Shown here: positions 24,312 through 33,807 of the stretch, piece after piece
Layout of the letters: every line of letters starts with the position of its first letter
How positions within the stretch are numbered: position 1 is the first letter of the stretch
NCBI GenBank assembly: GCA_020436085.1
Contig: JAGQYM010000007.1
Span: forward strand, 1 to 64,000
Direction: 5' to 3'
Length of the DNA: 64,000 bases
Origin: Cyclobacteriaceae bacterium
Lineage (GTDB): Bacteria > Bacteroidota > Bacteroidia > Cytophagales > Cyclobacteriaceae
Notes under the pieces: generated by a model
What the model was told of the DNA's origin: nothing
Databases searched by the model: none
The model's input: only the letters and a program-made list of their open reading frames with translations
Position numbers and translations under genes: made by a program

Positions 24312-24521
24312 TTTGTTGATTATAAACAGTACGAGAGAAATCAACAGGCTTAATAAAATGGAGGTGGTAATGGGAATGAATAGTCGGGTATTGCCTCTAT
24401 CAATCAAGATGTCGCCTGGTAGTTTACCCAAAAAAGGAATCCTACCTCCATATGAGATAGCGAGGCCTACAAGAATCAAGACAAAACCGACAAAAATTAA
24501 TATTTTACCCACTGAGATCAA
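24300..24521 (-). CDS. DUF2905 family small membrane protein
   Basis: A 73-residue protein with two hydrophobic helices (about 5-25 and 45-68) and the signature loop GGRIPFLGKLPGDILIDRGNTRLFIPITTSI, which is characteristic of the DUF2905 family found widely in bacteria. No function is known. It is encoded opposite and slightly overlapping the esterase (12 bp) and lies 18 bp from the start of the divergent RsmI-like gene. Confidence 0.85.
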   Translation of the reverse strand: MISVGKILIFVGFVLILVGLAISYGGRIPFLGKLPGDILIDRGNTRLFIPITTSILLSLLISLVLFIINKLRG

Positions 24522-24539
24522 GAGAGTAAGTTAACACGC

Positions 24540-25253
24540 ATGAGCAACAAAGGAAAACTGTACTTAGTGCCCACGGTGATAGCGGATGGAACTGCAGACA
24601 AGGTCATATCAGATTACGTGCGTGAAGTGTTAAAACCGATCAGATTTTTTCTGGTTGAAGACATTCGAACAGCGCGAAGATTTTTGAGTAGCCTAAATAT
24701 TTACCCGAGTATCGAGCAATTGTACTTCAACAGCCTTGACAAGAACACAACTGAGGCTGAGCTTCCACAATTGATGAGCCCTCTGGGAAAAGGAAAACCT
24801 GTTGCCATCATTTCTGAATCAGGATGTCCTGGTGTGGCCGATCCTGGCGCTATAGCGGTACGTTACGCCCATCGCAACGGAATTGACGTTGAGGCTTTGG
24901 TTGGCCCTTCGAGTATTTTACTGGCCTTAATGGCATCGGGACTAAATGGTCAGAGATTTTCATTTAATGGCTACTTGCCCGTAGAGGCCAACGAGGCCAA
25001 TCAGGCGATCCGGAAATTCGAACACGAATCAAAAGCAAGAATACAAACACAGATATTTATTGAAACCCCATACAGGAACAACGCTCTTCTGAGTCATTTA
25101 CTTAAAGCATTAAAGGATGACACGCTGTTGTGCGTTGCCGTAAATCTGACCAGTGAGTTGGAGAACGTGAAAACCCAAACCGTTAAGGAATGGAAGACAG
25201 CGGAGATAACGTTACCCAAGGCTCCAGCGCTATTCCTGTTTCTAGCGCAGTAG
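24540..25253 (+). CDS. Tetrapyrrole-methylase-fold SAM methyltransferase (RsmI-like)
   Basis: A 237-residue protein of the SAM-dependent TP-methylase superfamily. It contains LYLVPTVIADG, FFLVEDIRTARRFLSSL, VAIISESGCPGVADPGAIAVRYAHRNGIDVEALVGPSSILLALMASG and FNGYLPV, matching RsmI, which 2'-O-methylates C1402 of 16S rRNA. It is shorter than RsmI (about 285 aa) and lacks the helical C-terminal domain. It is the second, short RsmI-like paralogue seen in Bacteroidota, so the precise RNA target is uncertain. It starts 18 bp from a divergent small membrane protein and precedes metK. Confidence 0.8.
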   Translation: MSNKGKLYLVPTVIADGTADKVISDYVREVLKPIRFFLVEDIRTARRFLSSLNIYPSIEQLYFNSLDKNTTEAELPQLMSPLGKGKPVAIISESGCPGVADPGAIAVRYAHRNGIDVEALVGPSSILLALMASGLNGQRFSFNGYLPVEANEANQAIRKFEHESKARIQTQIFIETPYRNNALLSHLLKALKDDTLLCVAVNLTSELENVKTQTVKEWKTAEITLPKAPALFLFLAQ

Positions 25254-25256
25254 TGT

Positions 25257-25286
25257 TTTGATTTCAGGGCATTACATCTAAATTTG
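25257..25286 (+). promoter_or_regulatory. Probable metK promoter
   Basis: TTTG (25257-25260), an 18-bp spacer and TAAATTTG (25279-25286) fit the phylum consensus, 24 bp before the ATG at 25311. The TTG that would start a longer frame at 25284 lies inside this box, which argues for the ATG. Confidence 0.5.
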
Positions 25287-25310
25287 CCTCCTCAAAATTC
25301 AAATCTTAAT

Positions 25311-26564
25311 ATGCCATATCTTTTCACCTCTGAGTCTGTTTCAGAGGGCCATCCCGACAAAGTTGCGGACCAAATCTCAGACGCACTGATTGACTATTTC
25401 CTGGCTTACGATGCCAACTCAAAGGTTGCTTGCGAAACACTCGTAACCACTGGTCAGGTAGTACTGGCTGGTGAGGTAAAGTCAGAGGCATACCTCGATG
25501 TGCAGGATATTGCCAGAGAAGTAATTAGCAAAATCGGATACACTAAGAGCGCCTACATGTTCGAGGCAAACTCATGCGGAATTCTGTCGGCTATTCACGA
25601 GCAATCTCCTGACATCAACCAAGGTGTGGAAAGAAAGAAAAAGGAAGATCAGGGTGCCGGAGATCAGGGAATGATGTTTGGCTATGCCACCAACGAAACT
25701 GACAACTTCATGCCGCTCCCGCTGGAACTTGCTCATTTGTTGTTGAAGGAGCTTGCTGCGATTCGCAAAGAGGGAAAAACAATGACTTACTTGAGACCAG
25801 ATGCAAAATCTCAGGTCACTATCGAATATAACGATGACAACAAGCCAAACCGGATTGACACAATTGTTATCTCCACGCAGCATGATGACTTTGCTGGTGA
25901 TGCTGCGATGCTTAAAAAGATCAGGGAAGATGTTAAGTCGGTTTTGATTCCGCGTGTAATGAAAAAATTACCAAAGCGAATTCAGAAATTGTTCACCGAT
26001 AAAGTTCACTATCACATCAATCCCACTGGAAAATTCGTTATTGGCGGACCTCATGGTGATACAGGTTTGACAGGTCGAAAAATTATCGTTGACACTTACG
26101 GAGGAAAGGGAGCGCACGGAGGTGGGGCGTTTTCCGGAAAAGATCCATCGAAAGTTGACCGTTCTGCAGCCTATGCAACAAGACACATTGCTAAGAATAT
26201 GGTAGCAGCCGGCATCTGCGATGAGGTGCTGGTACAGGTTGCTTACGCAATCGGAGTTGCAAAGCCAGTTGGCTTATATGTGAACACCTATGGTACCGCG
26301 AAAGTGAAACTCAGTGACGGAGCCATCGCGCAGAAGATTTCAAAGATTTTTGACATGCGTCCTTATTTTATTGAAACGCGTTTCAAATTAAGAAGCCCAA
26401 TCTATAGTGAAACTGCTGCTTATGGACATATGGGGCGTGAGCCGAAGGTCGTTGAAAAGACTTTCAACAAAGGGAAAAAGAGTCAGACAAAGATGAAGGT
26501 GGAGTTGTTCCCTTGGGAAAAACTTGACTACGTTGACACATTGAAAAAAGAGTTCAAGGTTTAG
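25311..26564 (+). CDS. metK: S-adenosylmethionine synthetase
   Basis: A 417-residue enzyme making SAM from methionine and ATP. The N-terminal signature [21 protein letters not shown] binds ATP/methionine. The two MetK signatures are [12 protein letters not shown] and [19 protein letters not shown], and the loop [21 protein letters not shown] is also present. It is slightly longer than the E. coli enzyme (384 aa), with the extra residues in the middle and at the C-terminus as in other Bacteroidota. The start ATG at 25311 gives the expected [14 protein letters not shown] bidirectional terminator follows. Confidence 0.97.
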   Translation: MPYLFTSESVSEGHPDKVADQISDALIDYFLAYDANSKVACETLVTTGQVVLAGEVKSEAYLDVQDIAREVISKIGYTKSAYMFEANSCGILSAIHEQSPDINQGVERKKKEDQGAGDQGMMFGYATNETDNFMPLPLELAHLLLKELAAIRKEGKTMTYLRPDAKSQVTIEYNDDNKPNRIDTIVISTQHDDFAGDAAMLKKIREDVKSVLIPRVMKKLPKRIQKLFTDKVHYHINPTGKFVIGGPHGDTGLTGRKIIVDTYGGKGAHGGGAFSGKDPSKVDRSAAYATRHIAKNMVAAGICDEVLVQVAYAIGVAKPVGLYVNTYGTAKVKLSDGAIAQKISKIFDMRPYFIETRFKLRSPIYSETAAYGHMGREPKVVEKTFNKGKKSQTKMKVELFPWEKLDYVDTLKKEFKV

Positions 26565-26587
26565 TCTGAACTTGATAGTAACAAAAA

Positions 26588-26616
26588 AGCCCCCGAAAAA
26601 TTCGGGGGCTTTTTTT
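26588..26616. terminator. Bidirectional terminator between metK and hpf
   Basis: Arms AGCCCCCGAA (26588-26597) and TTCGGGGGCT (26601-26610) with an AAA loop, flanked by an A-run (26583-26588) and a T-run (26610-26616). It can end both metK and the convergent hpf, whose stop codon lies in the T-run. Confidence 0.9.
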
Positions 26617-26917
26617 ATACCCTTCCGTTTGTCACTTTGGTTTTGAACTTCTTTAGTTGTTTTCGAAGTGCTTCAGTCGCCTGATCCGTTGCCGCTTCAA
26701 AGGATGAAGCTTGTTCTTTTGCAAAGAGCTGACTCCCCGGGACTTTGAGCTTAATTTCTACCGTTTTGTTTTCATTTCCTTCGTTATTCAGACGGAGAAA
26801 AACCTCTCCATCTACCATCCGGTCGTAAAATGTTTCCAGTTTATTCACCTTCCTCTGAATAAAATCAATCAACTTCCTGTCCGCATCGAAGTGGATAGAA
26901 TGAACTTGCAACTTCAT
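26615..26917 (-). CDS. hpf: Short ribosome hibernation-promoting factor (RaiA/HPF family)
   Basis: A 100-residue protein of the HPF/YfiA family that binds the 30S decoding region and inactivates ribosomes in slow growth. Family features are the opening strand LQVHSIHFDADRKLIDFIQRKVNKLETFYDRM, the strand VEIKLKVPGSQLFAKEQASSFEAATDQATEALRKQLKKFK, and a basic C-terminus. It lacks the long-form C-terminal dimerisation domain. It lies downstream of xerC on the same strand, as in many Bacteroidota, with a hairpin between them. It is convergent with metK. Confidence 0.9.
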   Translation of the reverse strand: MKLQVHSIHFDADRKLIDFIQRKVNKLETFYDRMVDGEVFLRLNNEGNENKTVEIKLKVPGSQLFAKEQASSFEAATDQATEALRKQLKKFKTKVTNGRV

Positions 26918-26954
26918 AAAACAAAAATTAAAGGTTTAACAATAAAAAACTTTT

Positions 26955-26971
26955 GTGCCTTGGGTCGGCAC
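26955..26971 (-). terminator. Possible terminator between xerC and hpf
   Basis: On the minus strand GTGCC, a 7-nt loop and GGCAC, followed by AAAAGTTTTTTATT. The stem is only 5 bp, so it may be a weak terminator or attenuator upstream of hpf. Confidence 0.4.
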
Positions 26972-27043
26972 TCGGGGATGGTAATTTTATCTTCTACATC
27001 ATAGGCGGTTTTGACTTAACTCCACAATAATTTAACGATTTCC

Positions 27044-27925
27044 TCAGGCTTTTGGATGGGCCTGATCAAAAACTTTCTTGAGTTTCTCCATTGAGTTGTG
27101 CGTATAGACCTGAGTGGCAGCCAAACTCGTATGCCCCAACAAATCCTTGACTGCGTTGATCTCCGCACCCTTGTTGAGCAAGTGCGTGGCAAATGAGTGG
27201 CGCAGAACGTGCGGACTTCTTTTCTCCACACTGGTAAATTGATCGAGATATTTTTTTACAACTTTATACACCATCACAGGATAAAGAGGTTGTCCTTTAT
27301 CACCAACGAATAAAAGACCATGGTCCTTATGTTCGACCGCCTTATTTCTTTCCTTTAAGTATGATTCAATAGCTGGAACAATACCTCTGGAAAATGGAAT
27401 CACCCTTTCCTTATTTCGCTTTCCCAAAACTTTGATTGTTTGTTCCCGGATATTAAGATTTCTCTCTTTCAAACCGATCAACTCGGACAACCGTATTCCA
27501 GTTCCATAAAATAGCTCAATAATTAATCGCTCGCGAGTTCCTTTCAAATCATTTCCAAAATCAACATGATCCAACAAACGATTCATATCCTCCTCATGAA
27601 CAAAGTGAGGTAGCTTCTTACTTGTCTTCAAAATTCTGACCTTAGTCATGGGATCTTTGTCAATTGCCTCTTGTCTCAGGCAAAATTTGTAGAAGCTCCT
27701 AAGGCAGGCGATTTTTCTGTTGATTGATCGTGAATCAAGTTTTTGGTCAACAAGGCTGACTACCCACGACCGAATCATAGCATGATTGGCCTGTGCTGCA
27801 TCCTCCTCGTGATAAGTTGATTTTAGAAAGCCCGTGAATTGGCGTAGGTCGGTTTCGTATGAAATAAGGGTTCGCGGACTATATCTTTTCTCAAACTGAA
27901 GATATTTCAAAAATGATTCCACCAT
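27044..27925 (-). CDS. xerC: Tyrosine recombinase XerC
   Basis: A 293-residue site-specific recombinase that resolves chromosome dimers at dif together with a partner. The N-terminal SAM-like core-binding domain runs MVESFLKYLQFEKRYSPRTLISYETDL. The catalytic set is complete: R in GTGIRLSEL, K in VLGKRNKERVIPF, H/R in HVLRHSFATHLL, H in LLGHTSLAATQVYTH, and the Tyr in QVYTH. Length and its place between rpsU and hpf mark it as the housekeeping XerC rather than an integrase of a mobile element. No att sites or cargo genes accompany it. Confidence 0.93.
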   Translation of the reverse strand: MVESFLKYLQFEKRYSPRTLISYETDLRQFTGFLKSTYHEEDAAQANHAMIRSWVVSLVDQKLDSRSINRKIACLRSFYKFCLRQEAIDKDPMTKVRILKTSKKLPHFVHEEDMNRLLDHVDFGNDLKGTRERLIIELFYGTGIRLSELIGLKERNLNIREQTIKVLGKRNKERVIPFSRGIVPAIESYLKERNKAVEHKDHGLLFVGDKGQPLYPVMVYKVVKKYLDQFTSVEKRSPHVLRHSFATHLLNKGAEINAVKDLLGHTSLAATQVYTHNSMEKLKKVFDQAHPKA

Positions 27926-27960
27926 ATCCGCCCTGCCTGTTGGAACAATGTAAAAAAAAA

Positions 27961-27989
27961 ATCCCCTCCGGTAAAGTACCGAAGGGGAT
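27961..27989 (-). terminator. rpsU terminator
   Basis: Arms ATCCCCT/AGGGGAT at the ends and CGGTA/TACCG inside, with single mismatched bases and an AAG loop. On the minus strand it is followed by a run of eight or more T (27960-27953). It would separate rpsU from xerC expression. Confidence 0.88.
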
Positions 27990-28022
27990 ACCTAAAATTT
28001 ATTTCCTAAGCCTCAGCGAGAA

Positions 28023-28217
28023 TTAATAATTGTCGCTGGCGTACATTTTTTGCTTATAGGCCGCACGAATAATCTCATTGCGTCTTGTTACGGAAGGCTT
28101 TTCGAAAGCTGTCCTGCTACGCAATTCTCTCAAAACCCCTGTTTTTTCAAACTTCTTCTTGAAGCGCTTCAGGGCCTTGTCAATCGATTCGTTCTCCTTT
28201 ACGTTGATAATCAGCAT
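28023..28217 (-). CDS. rpsU: 30S ribosomal protein S21
   Basis: A 64-residue basic protein typical of bS21: MLIINVKENESIDKALKRFKKKFEKTG, then LRELRSRTAFEKPSVTRRNEIIRAAYKQK. It sits near the 3' end of 16S rRNA in the small subunit and helps initiation. The promoter upstream is a full match to the Bacteroidota form, and a strong terminator follows, so it can be expressed as a single gene ahead of xerC and hpf. Confidence 0.96.
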   Translation of the reverse strand: MLIINVKENESIDKALKRFKKKFEKTGVLRELRSRTAFEKPSVTRRNEIIRAAYKQKMYASDNY

Positions 28218-28240
28218 AATATAAATTTCGATTCGGGCTG

Positions 28241-28273
28241 CAAATATAGGCCTAACCAGCCCAGATATGCAAA
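28241..28273 (-). promoter_or_regulatory. rpsU promoter
   Basis: On the minus strand TTTG (28273-28270), a 21-bp spacer and TATATTTG (28248-28241) match the phylum consensus, 23 bp before the ATG at 28217. Confidence 0.65.
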
Positions 28274-28275
28274 TT

Positions 28276-29445
28276 TTACTTTAAAATGGCTCGAGAGATA
28301 ACCAGCTTTTGGATTTCTGAGGTCCCCTCCCCGATGGTGCAAAGCTTCGCATCCCTATAGAACTTCTCCACAGGGAAATCTTTAGTATAACCGTACCCTC
28401 CGAATATTTGCACCGCTTCGTTCGCAATCTCTACCGCCACCTCAGAGGTATACAATTTTGCCATGGCCGATTCCAGGTTAACATTTTGGCCGCGATTTTT
28501 TAAGTCAGCCGCTCGGAAGGTCAGTAAGCGAGCTGCATCTACTTTGGTAGCCATGTCTGCAAGTTTGAAGGAAATACCCTGGAACGCTGAAATTGGTTTG
28601 TTGAACTGATGTCTTTCTTTCGAATATTTCAGCGCAGCATCGAACGCACCTTGTGCGATACCAAGCCCAAGGGCAGCAATCGAAATACGACCACCATCAA
28701 GAACTTTTAGCGATTGAACAAAACCGTCTCCAACTTCTCCTATGATTTGATCCTTGTGCACGCGACAGTCAGTGAAAATGAGTTCGGCCGTCTCTGAGGC
28801 TCTCATCCCCAACTTGTTCTCCTTCTTCCCTGCGCTAAATCCCTTGGTTCCTTTTTCGATAATAAAGGCTGTCATTCCGTGTGAATCGCCCACCTCACCA
28901 GTCCTGACAATCACGACTGCGACATCACCGCTTTTACCGTGAGTGATGAAGTTTTTTGCACCGTTGATCACGTAATGGTCTCCATCTTTCACTGCTACGG
29001 TTCTCATGTTCCCTGCATCAGAGCCCGTGTTTGGCTCAGTTAGACCCCAGGCACCTATCCATTGGCCAGAAGCTAACTTGGGTAAATATTTTTGCTTCTG
29101 GTCTTCGTTTGCAAACTGGAGTATATGACCTGTGCACAGAGAGTTGTGAGCTGCCACTGAAAGACCTATCGATCCGTCCACTCTTGCTATCTCAGATACG
29201 GCTGTAACATATTCGGCATAGCCAAATCCTGATCCACCATATATTTCGGGTACAAGGACACCCATTAACCCGAGTTCGCCCATACGTTTAAAAAGTGGAA
29301 CCGGAAACTCTTGCGATTCGTCCCACTTCATAATGTTTGGGGTGATTTCCATTTCGGCAAAATCTCTGATCATTTGAGTAATCATCAGCTGATTCTCGGT
29401 TAGCTCAAAACTTAGACCAGGTGTCGATTCGGTAACAGTTGTCAT
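28276..29445 (-). CDS. Acyl-CoA dehydrogenase
   Basis: A 389-residue flavoenzyme of the acyl-CoA dehydrogenase family, catalysing alpha-beta oxidation of acyl-CoA with electrons passed to ETF. Both family signatures are visible: [17 protein letters not shown] (FAD contact) and the C-terminal [40 protein letters not shown]. The catalytic base is expected to be the Glu of IGEGTSEIQ, as in short-chain and general ACADs. Chain-length preference cannot be read from the sequence. It is a single gene with its own promoter, ending 24 bp from the rpsU promoter region. Confidence 0.94.
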   Translation of the reverse strand: MTTVTESTPGLSFELTENQLMITQMIRDFAEMEITPNIMKWDESQEFPVPLFKRMGELGLMGVLVPEIYGGSGFGYAEYVTAVSEIARVDGSIGLSVAAHNSLCTGHILQFANEDQKQKYLPKLASGQWIGAWGLTEPNTGSDAGNMRTVAVKDGDHYVINGAKNFITHGKSGDVAVVIVRTGEVGDSHGMTAFIIEKGTKGFSAGKKENKLGMRASETAELIFTDCRVHKDQIIGEVGDGFVQSLKVLDGGRISIAALGLGIAQGAFDAALKYSKERHQFNKPISAFQGISFKLADMATKVDAARLLTFRAADLKNRGQNVNLESAMAKLYTSEVAVEIANEAVQIFGGYGYTKDFPVEKFYRDAKLCTIGEGTSEIQKLVISRAILK

Positions 29446-29467
29446 TTACTTTTTGGTTAAAGGGCCT

Positions 29468-29499
29468 CAAAAGTAAAACACAAATTTCAGAGTGACAAA
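29468..29499 (-). promoter_or_regulatory. Acyl-CoA dehydrogenase promoter
   Basis: On the minus strand TTTG (29499-29496), a 20-bp spacer and TACTTTTG (29475-29468) match the Bacteroidota consensus, 22 bp before the ATG at 29445. Confidence 0.65.
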
Positions 29500-29558
29500 C
29501 GAATGTTAGTTTGGATATTACATTGACGCCTGATTCTAGTCCGATTAGCTAAAAAGCC

Positions 29559-29566
29559 TATTTTTG
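29559..29566 (+). promoter_or_regulatory. Possible -7 box for the nucleotide-sugar operon
   Basis: TATTTTTG matches TANNTTTG 24 bp before the ATG of ugd at 29591. No good -33 element is found at normal spacing. Confidence 0.35.
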
Positions 29567-29590
29567 CCCCTCATTTGGAATCTAGACTTT

Positions 29591-30898
29591 ATGAAAATTG
29601 CTGTTGTTGGAACGGGATATGTTGGATTGGTAACGGGGACTTGCCTTGCTGAGACAGGGAACACGGTAACCTGTGTGGACATTGACCAGGAAAAAGTACG
29701 AAAACTCAAATCGGGGGAAGTCACAATTTATGAACCTGGCCTCACACCTCTTTTTGAAAGAAACCTTAAACAAAACAGGCTTTTTTTTACAACGAGTCTT
29801 GAGGAAGGAATCAAGGACGCAAAAATTATTTTTCTGGCGTTGCCAACTCCTCCGGGTGAAGATGGGTCTGCAGATTTAAAATATATACTGAAGGTTGCTA
29901 ATGATCTCGGGCCTCTTTTACAGTCGTACGTAGTTATCGTTGATAAGAGTACAGTTCCTGTTGGGACGGCAGAGAGAGTTCAGAAGGCCGTAGCAACCGG
30001 TGCAAAAGTTGACTTTGATGTTGTCTCCAATCCAGAATTTCTTCGTGAAGGCGTTGCCGTTGACGATTTCATGAAACCAGAGAGGGTCGTTGTAGGGACT
30101 TCATCTCCCAGGGCTCAAAAATTGATGGAAGAACTCTATATACCTTTTGTAAGACAAGGCAATCCGATCATCTTTATGGATGAGAGATCGGCAGAACTTA
30201 CTAAGTATGCGGCCAATTCATTTCTCGCAACGAAAATCAGTTTCATGAACGAAATTGCCAATATGTGTGAGCTGCTTGGCGCGGATGTGGATGCTGTTCG
30301 AAAGGGGATCGGAAGTGATAGTAGGATTGGAAAAAGATTTTTGTTTCCTGGCATTGGATATGGAGGAAGCTGTTTCCCAAAAGACGTGCAAGCGTTGGCT
30401 AAATCTGCTGAAGAAGTTTCTTATGATTTCAAGATTCTGAATGCGGTGATGGATGTTAACGATCACCAACGATTAAAACTTTTGCAATCGATCAAAACTC
30501 ACTTTGGAAATAACCTACAAGGAAAAACTATCGCGCTATGGGGTCTTGCCTTCAAGCCACATACGGATGATATAAGAGAGGCCCCGGCCTTATATAATAT
30601 TGAAGGGCTTTTGGACGAGGGGGCTGTGATTAAAGCACATGATCCAGAAGCGATGGACAATGTTCAGAAGGTGATTGGTGATCGAATTTCATACCACACA
30701 ACACCTTACGATGCGGCTGAAGGCGCTGATGCAATACTGGTTGCTACAGAATGGCCGGAATTCAGATCCCCGGATTTTGAAAGGTTATCAACGATCATGA
30801 AAAGTAAAGTCATTTTTGACGGTCGAAATTTATATGACATCGAAACGATGAAGAAACTAGGCTTTAAATACGTCAGCATAGGCAGAAAATCTATATGA
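29591..30898 (+). CDS. ugd: UDP-glucose 6-dehydrogenase
   Basis: A 435-residue NAD-dependent enzyme converting UDP-glucose to UDP-glucuronate. It has the Rossmann motif [23 protein letters not shown], the conserved [11 protein letters not shown] loop, [23 protein letters not shown], and the catalytic Cys in [16 protein letters not shown]. The C-terminal domain has [17 protein letters not shown]. The ATG at 29591 gives the family N-terminus; the frame is open upstream but adds only unrelated residues. It is the first gene of an operon with uxs, rfbB and rfbA, so its product likely feeds the next enzyme. Confidence 0.95.
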   Translation: MKIAVVGTGYVGLVTGTCLAETGNTVTCVDIDQEKVRKLKSGEVTIYEPGLTPLFERNLKQNRLFFTTSLEEGIKDAKIIFLALPTPPGEDGSADLKYILKVANDLGPLLQSYVVIVDKSTVPVGTAERVQKAVATGAKVDFDVVSNPEFLREGVAVDDFMKPERVVVGTSSPRAQKLMEELYIPFVRQGNPIIFMDERSAELTKYAANSFLATKISFMNEIANMCELLGADVDAVRKGIGSDSRIGKRFLFPGIGYGGSCFPKDVQALAKSAEEVSYDFKILNAVMDVNDHQRLKLLQSIKTHFGNNLQGKTIALWGLAFKPHTDDIREAPALYNIEGLLDEGAVIKAHDPEAMDNVQKVIGDRISYHTTPYDAAEGADAILVATEWPEFRSPDFERLSTIMKSKVIFDGRNLYDIETMKKLGFKYVSIGRKSI

Positions 30899-31884
30899 GC
30901 AGAAAAAAAATTCTCATAACCGGAGGGGCAGGATTTCTAGGATCTCACTTATGTGACCGATTCATAAAAGAAGACTATCATGTCATCGCCATGGATAATC
31001 TGATCACTGGCGATCTAAAAAACATCGAGCATCTATTCAAGCTTGAGAATTTCGAGTTCTACCACTGTGACGTTTCCAAGTTTGTACATGTCCCCGGACA
31101 TCTCGACTACGTCTTACATTTCGCATCTCCTGCGAGCCCGATCGATTACTTAAAAATCCCAATTCAAACGCTGAAAGTTGGATCGTTAGGCACTCATAAT
31201 TTGCTCGGTCTAGCGAAGGCTAAAAAAGCTCGCATTCTTGTGGCTTCAACATCAGAAGTTTACGGGGACCCACTTGAACATCCACAAACTGAGGAATACT
31301 ACGGAAATGTAAACCCTGTTGGGCCACGCGGTGTATATGATGAGGCAAAACGTTTTCAAGAAGCAATGACCATGGCCTACCACACTTATCACGGAGTGGA
31401 GACCAGGATTGTCAGAATCTTCAACACCTATGGGCCGAGAATGAGACTAAATGATGGCAGGGTACTTCCTGCATTTATCGGTCAAGCATTGAGAGGTGAA
31501 GATTTAACGGTGTTTGGAGATGGATCACAAACCCGATCTTTCTGCTACGTAGATGATCTTGTAGAAGGCATTTACCGTTTGTTGATGTCAGATTATGTAA
31601 TGCCAGTCAACATTGGGAATCCAGATGAGATAACCATCATGCAGTTTGCGGAAGAGATTATTAAGTTAACTGGCACTAAACAAAAAATAATTCAAAAGGA
31701 GTTGCCCGTCAATGATCCTAAACAGCGTCAGCCAAATATCACGAAGGCAAAGACTATTTTAAACTGGGAACCAAAAGTGTCGAGATCAGAGGGATTAAAA
31801 ATCACTTACGAATATTTCAAATCTCTACCGAAAGACGTACTCTTCGCAAGGGATCATAAACAATTTGAAACTTACATTAAGTAG
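30895..31884 (+). CDS. UDP-glucuronate decarboxylase (UDP-xylose synthase)
   Basis: A 329-residue extended short-chain dehydrogenase/reductase. NAD binds at [19 protein letters not shown]. The catalytic Tyr/Lys lie in [18 protein letters not shown], the Ser/Thr in [16 protein letters not shown], and [21 protein letters not shown] and [19 protein letters not shown] are hallmarks of UXS-type enzymes converting UDP-glucuronate to UDP-xylose. The start overlaps the ugd stop by 4 bp, consistent with coupled synthesis of consecutive pathway enzymes. Confidence 0.92.
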   Translation: MSRKKILITGGAGFLGSHLCDRFIKEDYHVIAMDNLITGDLKNIEHLFKLENFEFYHCDVSKFVHVPGHLDYVLHFASPASPIDYLKIPIQTLKVGSLGTHNLLGLAKAKKARILVASTSEVYGDPLEHPQTEEYYGNVNPVGPRGVYDEAKRFQEAMTMAYHTYHGVETRIVRIFNTYGPRMRLNDGRVLPAFIGQALRGEDLTVFGDGSQTRSFCYVDDLVEGIYRLLMSDYVMPVNIGNPDEITIMQFAEEIIKLTGTKQKIIQKELPVNDPKQRQPNITKAKTILNWEPKVSRSEGLKITYEYFKSLPKDVLFARDHKQFETYIK

Positions 31885-31885
31885 G

Positions 31886-32935
31886 GTGAAGAAAATTCTA
31901 ATTACCGGAGGCGCAGGGTTTATCGGCTCACATGTTGTGAGGTTGTTTGTCAATCAATATCCGAAGTATCGGATCATCAACCTTGATAAACTAACCTACG
32001 CAGGCAATCTTGAGAACCTGAGAGATGTTGATCAAAAACCTAACTACAGATTCATAAAGGGAGATATTGCTGAAAGCGGATTTATAAATACTCTTTTTGC
32101 CGAAGAACAATTTGATGGCGTCATTCATCTTGCCGCTGAGTCACACGTAGATCGCTCCCTGGAAAATCCGAATGAGTTTGTGATCACAAATATCGTTGGC
32201 ACTGTTAATCTCCTCCACGCTGCTTCTAAGGCTTGGCAATCCAATCCGGAGAAAAGGTTCTATCACATCTCAACCGATGAGGTCTATGGATCAATTCACG
32301 GTGGCGGATTGTTTACCGAAAGTACACACATCGACCCTCAGTCCCCCTACTCCGCTTCTAAAGCTAGTAGCGATCATTTTGTCAGTGCGTTTGGGAATAG
32401 CTATAAACTTCCAGTTCTAATAAGCCGGTGCTCCAATAACTACGGGCCAAATCATTTTCCGGAAAAACTTATCCCCTTGATGATCAATAACATCATTGAG
32501 GAAAAACCACTTCCTGTTTATGGGAAGGGTGAGAATATCCGTGACTGGTTGTATGTGATAGACCATGCGCGGGCTATCGATGTAATCTTTCATAAAGGTA
32601 AAACAGGAGAAGTTTATAATATTGGAGGTAATAACGAGTGGAAGAATATTGACCTTGTAAATTTCCTTTGCAAGGTGATGGATGAAAAACTGGGACGCGA
32701 AGAGGGCGCTTCATCTAAGCTAATAACGTTTGTTAAAGACCGACCTGGACACGACTTGAGATATGCTATCGACAGTTCAAAGCTTCAGTCACAACTTGGC
32801 TGGAGTCCTTCAGTTACTTTTGAGGAAGGTCTTAACAAAACTGTTGACTGGTATCTTAGCAATAAAGATTGGCTAAGTCATGTGACATCAGGAAGCTATC
32901 GCGACTATTATAGCAACATGTACGCAAATCGATAG
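31886..32935 (+). CDS. rfbB: dTDP-glucose 4,6-dehydratase
   Basis: A 349-residue SDR enzyme that makes dTDP-4-keto-6-deoxyglucose. Features are [18 protein letters not shown] (NAD), [15 protein letters not shown], the active-site ISTDEVYGS with the acid pair, [12 protein letters not shown] (Tyr/Lys), [17 protein letters not shown] and [17 protein letters not shown]. The likely start is GTG at 31886, one base after the uxs stop; an upstream in-frame TTG at 31865 lies within uxs and adds no family sequence. It precedes rfbA by 2 bp, although the reaction order is rfbA then rfbB. Confidence 0.94.
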   Translation: MKKILITGGAGFIGSHVVRLFVNQYPKYRIINLDKLTYAGNLENLRDVDQKPNYRFIKGDIAESGFINTLFAEEQFDGVIHLAAESHVDRSLENPNEFVITNIVGTVNLLHAASKAWQSNPEKRFYHISTDEVYGSIHGGGLFTESTHIDPQSPYSASKASSDHFVSAFGNSYKLPVLISRCSNNYGPNHFPEKLIPLMINNIIEEKPLPVYGKGENIRDWLYVIDHARAIDVIFHKGKTGEVYNIGGNNEWKNIDLVNFLCKVMDEKLGREEGASSKLITFVKDRPGHDLRYAIDSSKLQSQLGWSPSVTFEEGLNKTVDWYLSNKDWLSHVTSGSYRDYYSNMYANR

Positions 32936-32937
32936 GC

Positions 32938-33807
32938 ATGAAGGGAATTATTCTAGCTGGAGGGTCAGGTACTCGCTTACACCCGCTAACATTGGTTGTT
33001 AGTAAGCAACTAATGCCATTGTACGATAAGCCAATGGTTTATTATCCTTTGTCAGCTTTGATGATGTCAGGGATTAGGGAGATACTGATAATCTCAACAC
33101 CTCAAGATCTTCCTCTTTTCAAAAAGCTCTTGGGAGACGGCTCACAATTGGGATGTGCTTTCTCCTATGCAGAACAACCAAAACCCGAAGGGCTCGCACA
33201 GGCGTTCATTATTGGTGAGAAGTTTATTGGTCAAGATAAAGTTGCGCTAATTCTTGGAGACAACATTTTTTATGGATCGGGATTGGCTGGGCTGTTGCAA
33301 TCTCACAAAGATCCAGATGGTGGAGTTGTTTTTGCCTACCACGTTCACGATCCCGAACGATATGGTGTGGTTGAGTTTGATGAACAAATGAATGCTATCT
33401 CCATTGAAGAAAAACCGTCACAACCAAAGTCGAACTTCGCGGTGCCTGGACTATATTTCTACGATAATGAAGTGGTCGGCATCGCAAAGGCCATGAAGCC
33501 TAGTAAGCGAGGTGAGCTTGAAATCACTGATGTAAACAATACTTACTTAAAAAAAGGAAAGCTGAAGGTTGCGCAGATGGGCAGAGGTACCGCCTGGCTA
33601 GATACAGGCACTTTTGACTCACTGATGCAAGCATCTACGTTTGTCCAAGTGATCGAGCAACGCCAAAATCTTAAAGTGGGATGTATAGAAGAGGTAGCGT
33701 ATCGAATGAAATATATTTCAAAGCAACAGCTACTTGACCTTGCGAAACCGCTTGAGAAAAGTGGTTACGGTACTTACTTGCAGAGGATTGCGAACTACTC
33801 CTCGTAG
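32938..33807 (+). CDS. rfbA: Glucose-1-phosphate thymidylyltransferase
   Basis: A 289-residue nucleotidyltransferase making dTDP-glucose from dTTP and glucose-1-phosphate. The signature [37 protein letters not shown] binds the nucleotide. [26 protein letters not shown] and [18 protein letters not shown] complete the active site. Size is typical of RmlA. It ends the operon. rfbC and rfbD for dTDP-rhamnose are not in this window, so the keto-sugar may go to another deoxysugar or the remaining genes are elsewhere. The 3' end overlaps the convergent M28 peptidase gene by 13 bp. Confidence 0.95.
   Translation: MKGIILAGGSGTRLHPLTLVVSKQLMPLYDKPMVYYPLSALMMSGIREILIISTPQDLPLFKKLLGDGSQLGCAFSYAEQPKPEGLAQAFIIGEKFIGQDKVALILGDNIFYGSGLAGLLQSHKDPDGGVVFAYHVHDPERYGVVEFDEQMNAISIEEKPSQPKSNFAVPGLYFYDNEVVGIAKAMKPSKRGELEITDVNNTYLKKGKLKVAQMGRGTAWLDTGTFDSLMQASTFVQVIEQRQNLKVGCIEEVAYRMKYISKQQLLDLAKPLEKSGYGTYLQRIANYSS

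Noticed and set aside
27044-27925. Tyrosine recombinase as an integrase of a mobile element
   Set aside because: Its neighbours are rpsU and hpf, its length is that of XerC, and no att repeats, excisionase or cargo genes are present.
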